Source: Roseovarius sp. (GTDB lineage Bacteria > Pseudomonadota > Alphaproteobacteria > Rhodobacterales > Rhodobacteraceae). From it: DNA of 41,353 bases. Shown here in pieces: positions 35,134-41,353 of this stretch. The notes beneath the pieces were generated by a model that saw only the letters and a list, made by a program, of their open reading frames with translations, searched no databases and was not told the DNA's origin. The stretch lies in NCBI GenBank assembly GCA_026709325.1, contig JAPOTF010000146.1, positions 24,769 through 66,121 of the forward strand, given 5' to 3'. A program made the translations under genes and the position numbers. Position 1 is the stretch's first letter. Each line of letters opens with the position of its first letter.

Positions 35134-36522
35134 ATGAAATATTGCTCAACGAGAGGAAAGGCTCCCGCACTGGGTTTTGAAGAGGCGATGCTAGTCGGCC
35201 TTGCCCGCGATGGCGGACTATATCTGCCAGAGGCTGTTCCCCGGTTTTCGGCGGAGGAAATTGCGGACCTTCATGGATTGTCGTATGAAGAGGCCGCTTT
35301 TCGCATTATGCTCCCTTTTGTTGGCGATGACATTGGCAGTCGGGATTTTTTTGAAATCGTCACATCCGCATATGCGGGTTTCGGTCACAAGGCGAGAGCC
35401 CCGCTTAAGCAGCTGGACAGCGGAATTTTTCTGATGGAGCTTTTCCACGGGCCAACACTTGCATTCAAGGATTTCGCCATGCAGCTGATAGGTCGGCTGT
35501 TTGAATATTCCCTTGGGCGGTCCGGAAGGCGGATTTGCATTGCCGGGGCCACAAGCGGGGATACCGGGAGCGCCGCGATCGAGGCGTTCAGGGGACTGGA
35601 AAATGTGGACGTGTTCATACTTTTTCCGAATGGAAGGATTTCCGAGGTGCAGCGTCGGCAGATGACGACCGCGATTGAGGGGAACGTGCATGCACTGGCG
35701 CTTGACGGCACATTCGATGACTGTCAGGCGAGATTGAAGGACATGTTCAACGATTTGAGTTTTCGCGACAGCGTTGGCCTTGCGGGCGTGAATTCGATCA
35801 ACTGGGCCAGGTTACTGGCGCAGGTTGTGTATTATTTCACATCTGCGGCAAGTCTTGGCGCTCCGCATCGCAAGGTGAGCTTCACGGTTCCCACGGGCAA
35901 TTTCGGGGATGTTTTTGCCGGATTTATTGCAAGACGCATGGGACTTGACATTGATCGCCTGGTGGTCGCGGCAAATCAGAACGACATTCTGCATCGCTGC
36001 ATCCGAACGGGTGAATACAGGCCCGAGGATGTAAAGCCTTCAATGAGTCCATCCATGGACATTCAGGTAAGCTCAAATTTTGAGCGAGCGCTGTATTACG
36101 CCTATGGCCGGGACGGAAACTGCGTTGCGCAGCTAATGGATGAGCTCCGGTTGGGGGGATTCACGGTGTCCCAGGGAGCCTTGCATGCCTTGAGGGAGGA
36201 GTTTGACAGCGGCCGATGCGGCGAGGACGAAACTATCCGCGTCATCAGGGAAACACATGAAAAAACCGGCGAATTGCTCTGCCCTCACACCGCTGTTGGC
36301 GTCAAGGTTGCATTTGAAAATCAACGCGAGGATGTGCCCATGATATCTCTGGCAACGGCGCATCCGGCAAAATTCCCCGGTGCCGTTCAGGATGCAACCA
36401 ATGTTTGTCCCCCGCTGCCCGCGCACATGAGAGATCTTGGCGAGCGGGAGGAAAGGGTGACCGTGGTTGGAAACAACCTTGATCAAATCAAAAGTCTCAT
36501 AATGGAAAGAACTGGAAATTGA
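35134..36522 (+). CDS. thrC: Threonine synthase
   Basis: The 462-residue PLP enzyme converts O-phosphohomoserine to threonine. It begins MKYCSTRGKAPALGFEEAML, typical of the longer type II enzymes. The PLP lysine is at about 112 in HGPTLAFKDFAMQ; phosphate-binding GATSGDTGSAAIEAF and the C-terminal PLP-contact block FTVPTGNFGDVFAGF follow. ThrC in the cox-SURF1 operon is a normal arrangement in Rhodobacterales, not an insertion. It overlaps the TTG start of the M16 peptidase gene by four bases. Confidence 0.97.
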   Translation: MKYCSTRGKAPALGFEEAMLVGLARDGGLYLPEAVPRFSAEEIADLHGLSYEEAAFRIMLPFVGDDIGSRDFFEIVTSAYAGFGHKARAPLKQLDSGIFLMELFHGPTLAFKDFAMQLIGRLFEYSLGRSGRRICIAGATSGDTGSAAIEAFRGLENVDVFILFPNGRISEVQRRQMTTAIEGNVHALALDGTFDDCQARLKDMFNDLSFRDSVGLAGVNSINWARLLAQVVYYFTSAASLGAPHRKVSFTVPTGNFGDVFAGFIARRMGLDIDRLVVAANQNDILHRCIRTGEYRPEDVKPSMSPSMDIQVSSNFERALYYAYGRDGNCVAQLMDELRLGGFTVSQGALHALREEFDSGRCGEDETIRVIRETHEKTGELLCPHTAVGVKVAFENQREDVPMISLATAHPAKFPGAVQDATNVCPPLPAHMRDLGEREERVTVVGNNLDQIKSLIMERTGN

Positions 36523-37781
36523 CCGTCAATGTCACAACTCTGCCCAACGGCTTTCGTGTTGCAACCGACCACATGCCGGGATTGAAATCGGCATCCGTCG
36601 GAATATGGGTGTATGCAGGGTCGCGTCACGAGGAGGCCCATCAGAACGGCATTGCCCATTTTCTGGAACACATGATGTTCAAGGGAACCTCCTCAAGAAA
36701 CGCCATCCAGATTGTCGAGGCCATTGAAAACGTCGGCGGGGACATAAACGCATACACGGGTCGCGACACCACGGCCTATTTCGCGAGGGTGCTGGAAAAC
36801 GATGTATTGCCGACGGTTAATGTGCTTGCAGACATGATTCTGGATTCGGTTATGGACACTTCCGATATCGAGAATGAGCGCGGTGTGATTCTGCAGGAGA
36901 TCGGTGAGATGCTGGACACGCCCGACGACATAATTTTTGAGCTTCTTGATCAGGCCGCGTTTCCCAACCATCCGATTGGGCGGTGCATTCTCGGAACCGG
37001 ACAGACTGTAGGCGGTTTCCGTCGCGACGATCTGATGGAGTTCAGGCGGAGTCATTATGTGCCTGACAGAATGGTTTTGTCTGCCGCGGGAGCCGTATGC
37101 CATGATTCCCTTGCAAGGGCGGCTGAAAAACTGTTTGGGCACATGGAGAGACGGGAGCCGCCTCCGGTTCTCCCCGCAAGGTTTGTTGGCGGCGAAAGCA
37201 GGACGGCGAGGGAACTTGAGCAGGTTCATTTTGCAATGGCATTTGAAACCCCGCCCCTGGGCGATGTTCGCGTAAACACTTCCTCGCTGTATACTTTGGC
37301 TCTGGGCGGCTCAAACTCTTCGAGACTGTTTCAGCAGCTTCGGGAAAAGCGCGGCCTTTGCTATACGGTATCCGCTCGCGACTGGGGCTGCAGCGATACG
37401 GGCATGATGGTTGTTTACGCAGGAACGTCGGGCAGGGACGTGCATGATCTTTCGCATATTCTTGTCGAGGAGATGAACCGCGCCGCTCATGACATGACGC
37501 AAGCCGAACTTGATCGCGCCAAAACGCAGATCAGGACGGGATTTGTAATGGGCATGGAAAGTCCAAGAATTAGAGCGGAGAGACTCGCTCAGTCAATCAA
37601 GATATTCAACAGGGTAAGATCGCCGGACGAAATTCTGGAGAATGTTGAATCGGTGGCATTGGGAGACTTGCGGGATTTTGCTGGACATGTGGCTTCAAGG
37701 TCGTCTTCAGCGCTGGCAATGTATGGTCCGCTGGAATCGGCGCCAACTTTTGAGTCTCTGCAGCAAAGGCGCGCCGCCTGA
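36519..37781 (+). CDS. M16 family zinc peptidase (processing-peptidase-like)
   Basis: This 420-residue insulinase-family peptidase has the inverted zinc motif HFLEH at residues 47-51 and the third ligand Glu about 127 in NERGVILQEIGEML. The C-terminal domain includes the Arg/Tyr substrate motif QLREKRGLCYTVSA. It is close in plan to the mitochondrial processing peptidase beta subunit. The start is a TTG at 36519 overlapping the thrC stop; no better start matches the family N terminus (VTTLPNGFRVATDHMPGLKS). Bacterial substrates are not established. The next gene begins with a one-base overlap. Confidence 0.94.
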   Translation: MTVNVTTLPNGFRVATDHMPGLKSASVGIWVYAGSRHEEAHQNGIAHFLEHMMFKGTSSRNAIQIVEAIENVGGDINAYTGRDTTAYFARVLENDVLPTVNVLADMILDSVMDTSDIENERGVILQEIGEMLDTPDDIIFELLDQAAFPNHPIGRCILGTGQTVGGFRRDDLMEFRRSHYVPDRMVLSAAGAVCHDSLARAAEKLFGHMERREPPPVLPARFVGGESRTARELEQVHFAMAFETPPLGDVRVNTSSLYTLALGGSNSSRLFQQLREKRGLCYTVSARDWGCSDTGMMVVYAGTSGRDVHDLSHILVEEMNRAAHDMTQAELDRAKTQIRTGFVMGMESPRIRAERLAQSIKIFNRVRSPDEILENVESVALGDLRDFAGHVASRSSSALAMYGPLESAPTFESLQQRRAA

Positions 37782-38365
37782 TGTTGCTTGCGCGCCGCAA
37801 ACTTCAGATTGAAACGGAACGTCTTACTTTGCGTGAACCTCGGATGGGCGATTATACGGACTGGTCGGGTCTGCGCGATTTGAGCGCCGATTTTTTAACG
37901 CCATGGGAACCTCAATGGATGGAAGACCACCTTACCAGGAAGGATTTTGCCAACAGGGTGGACTGGGCGCATCGGTCGCTTTCGGAAGGTTCGGCGGTGC
38001 CCCTGTTTTTGATCAGGCGAGATGATCAGACTCTTGTAGGCGCCATAACCATGGACAATATCAGAAGAGGGCCGTCTCAGTCGGCGTCTCTTGGGTATTG
38101 GACCGGCAAGCCGTATTGCAGGCGCGGATATATGAGAGAGGCATTGGATGTGCTTGTTCACCATGCTTTTGAACGCATGGATCTTTCCAGGATTGAGGCC
38201 GCCTGTCTGCCCGGGAACAACGCGTCAAGGCGTCTGCTGGAAAAATGCGGCTTTAAATACGAGGGCGTTGCGCAGAGTTATCTGCAGATTAACGGTCGCT
38301 GGCGAAATCACGTGCTTTACGCCTCATTGCGTCCCGACCGTCGGGGAAGAACGGATAGCGGGTGA
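37781..38365 (+). CDS. GNAT family N-acetyltransferase (RimJ/RimL type)
   Basis: The 194-residue protein is a RimJ-like GNAT acetyltransferase. Landmarks are IETERLTLREPRMGDYTDWSGLRDLS at the start, SASLGYWTGKPYCRRGYMREALDVLVHHAF (the acetyl-CoA loop, here with RRGYMREA) and RIEAACLPGNNASRRLLEKCGFKYEG. It would acetylate protein N termini or small amines. It is translationally coupled to the M16 gene (TGATG) and is the last gene of the cox/thrC unit. A hairpin about 225 bases downstream may end transcription. Confidence 0.92.
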   Translation: MLLARRKLQIETERLTLREPRMGDYTDWSGLRDLSADFLTPWEPQWMEDHLTRKDFANRVDWAHRSLSEGSAVPLFLIRRDDQTLVGAITMDNIRRGPSQSASLGYWTGKPYCRRGYMREALDVLVHHAFERMDLSRIEAACLPGNNASRRLLEKCGFKYEGVAQSYLQINGRWRNHVLYASLRPDRRGRTDSG

Positions 38366-38590
38366 GATTTAATTCCGATCCGCGGCTTGTTCACGGAAAT
38401 CCGATACAGTTCGGAATCCATCAAATGAACTGAAATGAGCAGGACCGCAGTCTCGTCTCTCGTACAGTCTTGCAAGGAGAATGGCAGGCGATCAATCTGT
38501 GCCAGGAAAATTTGAGGGCAGCTGCATTTGCACCTGGTAGAGCAATTTGCCATGCCGCTGTCCATGTTCTCTCGCGAGTCGCTTTTTCCC

Positions 38591-38614
38591 ACCCGCTTTA
38601 TGATCCAAGCGGGT
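38591..38614 (+). terminator. Candidate terminator hairpin ACCCGCTT / AAGCGGGT
   Basis: Arms ACCCGCTT (38591-38598) and AAGCGGGT (38607-38614) pair perfectly over an eight-base loop, followed by TTGTTG. On the other strand an A-rich GGGAAAAAGC follows. The T-run is weak, so termination is plausible but not certain. Confidence 0.4.
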
Positions 38615-38700
38615 TTGTTGACGTGAAATGCAAGCCGATACAAATTGGCAAAGGTTGATTTAATGGATGTTTCCGAATAAACCCGGATACATTCAAGTCA

Positions 38701-38718
38701 CAATGCAAATTTGCATTG
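38701..38718. promoter_or_regulatory. 18-bp perfect palindrome CAATGCAAATTTGCATTG
   Basis: All 18 bases are self-complementary. The site lies about 120 bases before the MBL-fold gene. An uninterrupted palindrome of this length is unlikely by chance in a 41-kb window and looks like a dimeric regulator's operator. No regulator gene is adjacent. Confidence 0.55.
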
Positions 38719-38835
38719 CGGATTTTGGTGCCGGCATCATTGCTTGTCGAGTATTTGACGAGTGATACCGGGCCTGATGCTGCAGATGAAATCAAAGGAA
38801 TTTTGCATTATGGCTGGTAATTGGAGAAACCGCTC

Positions 38836-39654
38836 ATGATACGCCTTGCCATTTTATTCATATTCATTGCCGGCATCGGCATGTCTCAGGATCGCAGACC
38901 AAGTCATTGCATTGCCGTTGCCGAAAACACTCCCGGGATTACGTATGTGAAGAAGGCGGCATATGAAGACTCGGTGCCCGACGGTTCCGTTCTTATTCAC
39001 TACATTGCCCATGCCTCCTTTCTGATAATTGCCGATGATGGCACATCGGCCATAACCGACTATACCGGATTTATCGGCAACACTGATTTTGTTCCTGATG
39101 CCGTTACCATGAATCATGCCCACGAAACTCACTGGACGGCATTCCCCGATCCAGCGATTCCGCATGTTCTGCACGGCTGGGGGGAGAATTTTGGAGAAGA
39201 GGCATGGCATTATCTTGATCTTGGCGGCATGGTAATCCGCAACATCCCAACAGACATTCGGTCGCGATTTTTCACCGAGACCGAGCCAAACGGCAATTCA
39301 ATTTTTGTGTTTGAAACCGCCGGATTGTGCATTGGCCATCTTGGCCATCTGCATCATGAACCCACAAGCGAGCAATATGCGGCACTTGGGCGTGTTGATG
39401 TGGTGATGGCCGCCGTTGATGGAGGAATGACGCTTGACCTGCCCACGATGATGAGGGTGATCCGCCGGTTGCGCTCTTCGGTCGTGATCCCGATGCACTG
39501 GTTTGGCGATGGAACCCTGGACAGGTTTTTGTTTGGAATGGCCGAGGATTTTGCCGTTGTTCGCGAGAATGAAAGTCACATTGTTCTTTCTCTGGAAACG
39601 CTTCCCGCGCGCCCATCAATCATTTTACTGAGGCCGTCATGGCTTCAAGAATAG
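38836..39654 (+). CDS. Exported metallo-beta-lactamase-fold hydrolase (UlaG-like superfamily)
   Basis: The 272-residue protein begins with a hydrophobic signal (MIRLAILFIFIAGIGMS) and then has MBL-fold landmarks: YIAHASFLI, the metal motif NHAHETHW (His 94, 96, 99), IGHLGHLHH, VDGGMTLDLP and VIPMHWFG. The usual Asp of HxHxDH is Thr (about 98). I recall a subfamily reading NHAHSTHYT at this place, so this may be normal for the group and imply altered metal binding. The ATG at 38836 is chosen over an in-frame TTG at 38821 because GGAG (38823-38826) precedes it. The substrate is unknown. It stands alone, with a decayed VOC gene downstream. Confidence 0.85.
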   Translation: MIRLAILFIFIAGIGMSQDRRPSHCIAVAENTPGITYVKKAAYEDSVPDGSVLIHYIAHASFLIIADDGTSAITDYTGFIGNTDFVPDAVTMNHAHETHWTAFPDPAIPHVLHGWGENFGEEAWHYLDLGGMVIRNIPTDIRSRFFTETEPNGNSIFVFETAGLCIGHLGHLHHEPTSEQYAALGRVDVVMAAVDGGMTLDLPTMMRVIRRLRSSVVIPMHWFGDGTLDRFLFGMAEDFAVVRENESHIVLSLETLPARPSIILLRPSWLQE

Positions 39655-39827
39655 TCGTTTATTCACCGCGAAACAAAAAACTGGAACCTTTTGTGCCTTT
39701 GAACAGACATTGCGGTGCCGGCGAAGCGATTTGGGTGCGCGATACTGAAAATCACCGGACGCATTGACGGACGGATAAATATCCACAATAAAAGCCAACC
39801 GGAACCCCACGAGGAGTTCAGACAGGA

Positions 39828-40060
39828 ATGTCGTTATTTTTCAATTTCCCGGTCGCGGATTTGGGCGGTTCCAGCGTGTCAGTTACATGGCAACGGAAAT
39901 CCAGATAAATTCACTGTTCCTGCTCGAAAAATCCCGCTTATTCAATTTGCTGACTGGAAGCGACAGGAGATCGTTCACGTGAAGTTCCGGCTGGCGCCCG
40001 GCAGTTGCGGCAGCCAAGTTGTGCAAGATTATGCCGGCAAACCCGCACTGGCGCATGTTT
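39828..40060 (+). pseudogene. Decayed VOC/glyoxalase-family gene
   Basis: From an ATG at 39828 with ACAGGA before it, the frame gives MSLFFNFPVADLGGSS, which matches the start of VOC-family (glyoxalase/bleomycin-resistance-like) proteins (M-FFNLPVADL--S). It stops soon after. Another frame then gives LEKSRLFNLLTGSDRRSFT, matching the family 'VMLLT--KF--FT' strand, and a third gives GSCGSQVVQDYAGKP, matching 'GG----P-QDYGFMYG'. All three pieces are in correct order and spacing, so this is one gene broken by at least two indels. The remainder of 39655-40110 holds nothing recognisable. Confidence 0.55.
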
Positions 40061-40110
40061 TCCGTTGCGGATTTACTGCTGACGCCTGTTCGGCATCAGC
40101 AACATTGCCG

Positions 40111-40629
40111 TTATCGACGGCGGCTGGTCGGTGGCTGATATGCCAGAGCGACGTGAACTTCGCAATATGGCTTCCCGGGTGCCACCGGAAGCCCGCAAAA
40201 GAAAAAGTTAGATGTTGCGGGATCGCCATAAGGCCATTTGCAGGTTTTTTCGGTTAATTCCATCAGCGAAAGTTTTTTTGATTTTTTTCTTATCGCTTCG
40301 GCTTTGGCAATGTCATTTTGCTGTTTTTCAAGTAAAGCCTGCTGCCCGTTAAGGTCCTTGACGGAGGCAAGGCCGCTTTTTCCCGGATCCTCCGCAGGGG
40401 CGTTTGGTTCCTCTCGCATGTCGGCCTTCCTTGCCGCTTCGGCATCTTTTGAGGCGTTGGTCTTTTTGGCAGCCGCAATTTTGCTTTTGTTGGAAATTCC
40501 CAAACGGTTTAATTTTCCAATTACGGCATTGCGGGTTACATCGCCGAGTTTTTTGGCTATTTGACTTGCCGTTAAACCTTCCTCATGCAGTTTTCGAAGT
40601 AGTTCAACGCGCTCGTTTGACCAAGACAT
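40111..40629 (-). CDS. gcrA: GcrA cell cycle regulator
   Basis: The 172-residue protein is GcrA, a sigma70-associated activator that works at promoters carrying CcrM-methylated GANTC sites in Alphaproteobacteria. The N-terminal helix-turn-helix (MSWSNERVELLRKLHEEG, then SQIAKKLGDVTRNAVIGKLNRLG) is nearly invariant. A Lys/Ala/Glu-rich linker follows, and the C-terminal sigma-binding domain has CKWPYGDP and FFFCGLPVAPGKPYCEVHVALAYQP. AAAGG precedes the ATG. A GAATC (GANTC) site at 40674-40678 lies about 45 bases upstream. The gene is intact and is the best taxonomic marker in the window. Confidence 0.97.
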   Translation of the reverse strand: MSWSNERVELLRKLHEEGLTASQIAKKLGDVTRNAVIGKLNRLGISNKSKIAAAKKTNASKDAEAARKADMREEPNAPAEDPGKSGLASVKDLNGQQALLEKQQNDIAKAEAIRKKSKKLSLMELTEKTCKWPYGDPATSNFFFCGLPVAPGKPYCEVHVALAYQPPTSRRR

Positions 40630-40689
40630 TGGATACCTTTCCAGTGAATTTTACGGATTTGCCGGATGGATGCGAATCTGGTTTTACCT

Positions 40690-40839
40690 TCATTGTGAGT
40701 AAATGGCCCGCAACCTGCGGTTTGCCGTTTCGCGATTGATATCCAAAATCTCCGTTGGAACATTCTCGGCATCGGCATTTTCAATTCCGCGACATTTGCT
40801 CAATTTGCAATCCCAAATTTTCATATTGGCATCGGACAT
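40690..40839 (-). CDS. Possible 49-residue protein upstream of gcrA
   Basis: The ATG at 40839 opens 49 codons to a TGA at 40690-40692. The product starts MSDANMKIWDCKLSKCRG and continues with a polar, mixed-charge helix-like stretch (EILDINRETANRRLRAIYSQ). Composition is protein-like, with two cysteines in a CxxxxC arrangement. It begins three bases after the stop of another short frame and ends about 60 bases before gcrA on the same strand. No family is recognised, and it may be a relic. Confidence 0.3.
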   Translation of the reverse strand: MSDANMKIWDCKLSKCRGIENADAENVPTEILDINRETANRRLRAIYSQ

Positions 40840-40842
40840 AAA

Positions 40843-40980
40843 TTAATCGCTGCCCTTCGAGAATTCAAGGCGAATTTTTTTGAGATTGCCGTCATCCGGG
40901 AAATCGATTACATGGCGCCAGTTGCCTTTGAGACATGTTCCACGATTGGCAATTGGCGAAGCGCGACAATTGGAAGGCAT
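40843..40980 (-). CDS. Possible 45-residue protein, member of a small-ORF chain
   Basis: An ATG at 40980 opens 45 codons ending at TAA 40843-40845. The product has MPSNCRASPIANRGTCLKGN and then WRHVIDFPDDGNLKKIRLEF, the latter very much like a beta-strand pair of a real folded protein. Its ATG overlaps the stop of the preceding frame by one base (TGATG), the arrangement of coupled genes. No family is recognised. Either a true small protein or part of a frameshifted larger gene. Confidence 0.3.
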   Translation of the reverse strand: MPSNCRASPIANRGTCLKGNWRHVIDFPDDGNLKKIRLEFSKGSD

Positions 40981-41164
40981 CAAAAGCCGATGCCTTCCAT
41001 GTCATCACCATCGGCCGTCAGACCGGCATTGGCGAATTTTCCGCCAGAGGACCTGGGTTTTGAATTGTCTTTCTCTTCAATCAAATTCGCTTGCTCCGGA
41101 GTGTTCGCTCAATCTGAGCGACATGCTCGTCATGAGCTTTCGCCTTTTCAATATCGCAGTCCAT
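40980..41164 (-). other. Two further touching small frames at the head of the chain
   Basis: ATG 41164 to TGA 41081 encodes a charged 27-residue peptide (MDCDIEKAKAHDEHVAQIER start). Its stop overlaps a TTG that opens 33 codons (start MIEEKDNSKPRSSGGKF) ending at TGA 40980-40982, which in turn overlaps the next ATG. Charged, protein-like composition continues across the frame changes, so this may be one decayed gene or genuinely coupled tiny genes. Confidence 0.25.
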
Positions 41165-41353
41165 GACTTCGCGCCAGGGTGCAGGGGAAAATCTCAGCAA
41201 TTCCCGCCAACTTCTGTTTTTCGCAAACCATCACTTCATACATGAAAAAACTGACATTCAATGATTTTTTTGCCGCACAGGTCTAAAAATTCCTGCAAAA
41301 GCCAAACGAAAGTCTACAAAAAACTTCATAAATCCCTGCAAATCATTGAACAG
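41165..41353. other. AT-rich window end without a recognised gene
   Basis: No gene can be supported. The + strand has two loosely similar words (GTCTAAAAATTCCTGCAAAA at 41280 and GTCTACAAA...ATCCCTGCAAA from about 41312), an imperfect short repeat. A promoter for the minus-strand small frames could lie here. Confidence 0.3.

Larger units (their letters stand above)
38366..38835. other. Intergenic region between the GNAT gene and the MBL-fold gene
   Basis: No gene is convincing in these 470 bases. It holds a hairpin at 38591-38614, a perfect 18-bp palindrome at 38701-38718 and a ribosome site GGAG at 38823-38826. A minus-strand open stretch (about 38317-38643) has no recognisable family and was not called. 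Confidence 0.4.

Noticed and set aside
39715-40257. 180-codon plus-strand open frame before and across gcrA
   Set aside because: Overlaps gcrA antisense and only its middle resembles anything, namely part of the VOC ghost.
40674-40678. GANTC site upstream of gcrA as evidence of GcrA/CcrM autoregulation
   Set aside because: GANTC occurs by chance about once per 256 bases; one copy is not evidence, although it is noted under gcrA.

Overview
The window looks like a chromosomal segment of an alphaproteobacterium, most likely Rhodobacterales or a close relative. Two features carry this. One is a GcrA cell-cycle regulator (40111-40629), a protein known essentially only from Alphaproteobacteria. 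The other is a cytochrome aa3 operon ordered ctaC-ctaB-ctaF-ctaG-ctaE-SURF1-thrC-M16-GNAT with no subunit I gene, which is the Paracoccus/Rhodobacter layout, with tldD divergent upstream. I saw no tRNA, rRNA, CRISPR array, insertion sequence or phage gene.

Layout, left to right. (1) 100-1359: AlbA_2/ATPase putative regulator. (2) 1592-4243: fhs-folD, the one-carbon tetrahydrofolate pair. (3) 4292-12394: an amidase facing away from an oligopeptide/amide ABC importer operon (binding protein, two permeases, one polypeptide with two fused ATPase domains, M20 amidohydrolase). A strong stem-loop follows the binding-protein gene. (4) 12395-13182: a gene graveyard with the C-terminal ghost of an alpha/beta hydrolase and a GC-rich orphan segment. 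(5) 13183-14799: hipBA toxin-antitoxin module with a promoter whose -10 box lies inside a perfect palindrome. (6) 14832-16769, minus strand: two-subunit 3-oxoacid CoA-transferase plus a hotdog thioesterase. (7) 16770-26351: an accessory catabolic island. A divergent RpiR-type regulator faces a long minus-strand unit: TRAP transporter dctQ-dctM-dctP, M81 (MlrC-like) peptidase, a decayed MalK/UgpC-type ATPase, a frameshifted small gene, a D-threonine-aldolase-like PLP enzyme, a degenerate sugar-acid-kinase-like protein and RidA. A 44-nt ghost of a second ridA lies just beyond. (8) 26673-30734, minus strand: topA and tldD. (9) 30905-38365: the cox/thrC/M16/GNAT operon, including a 54-residue CtaF-like gene. 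(10) 38836-41353: exported metallo-beta-lactamase-fold protein, a decayed VOC/glyoxalase gene, gcrA, and a chain of four very small touching reading frames upstream of gcrA.

How the parts work together. The ABC importer, amidase and M20 hydrolase form a peptide/amide scavenging unit. The TRAP-M81-aldolase-RidA island probably imports and degrades an organic acid or amino-acid-like compound. It appears to have lost an ABC importer once encoded inside the same operon, leaving the TRAP system as the only uptake route. fhs-folD supplies one-carbon units, and the cox operon encodes and assembles the terminal oxidase. Ghost genes are frequent (hydrolase, ridA copy, ABC ATPase, small island gene, VOC protein), so the accessory segments are being actively eroded. 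The best candidates for something undescribed are the small reading-frame chain upstream of gcrA and the eroded TRAP/M81/aldolase island.
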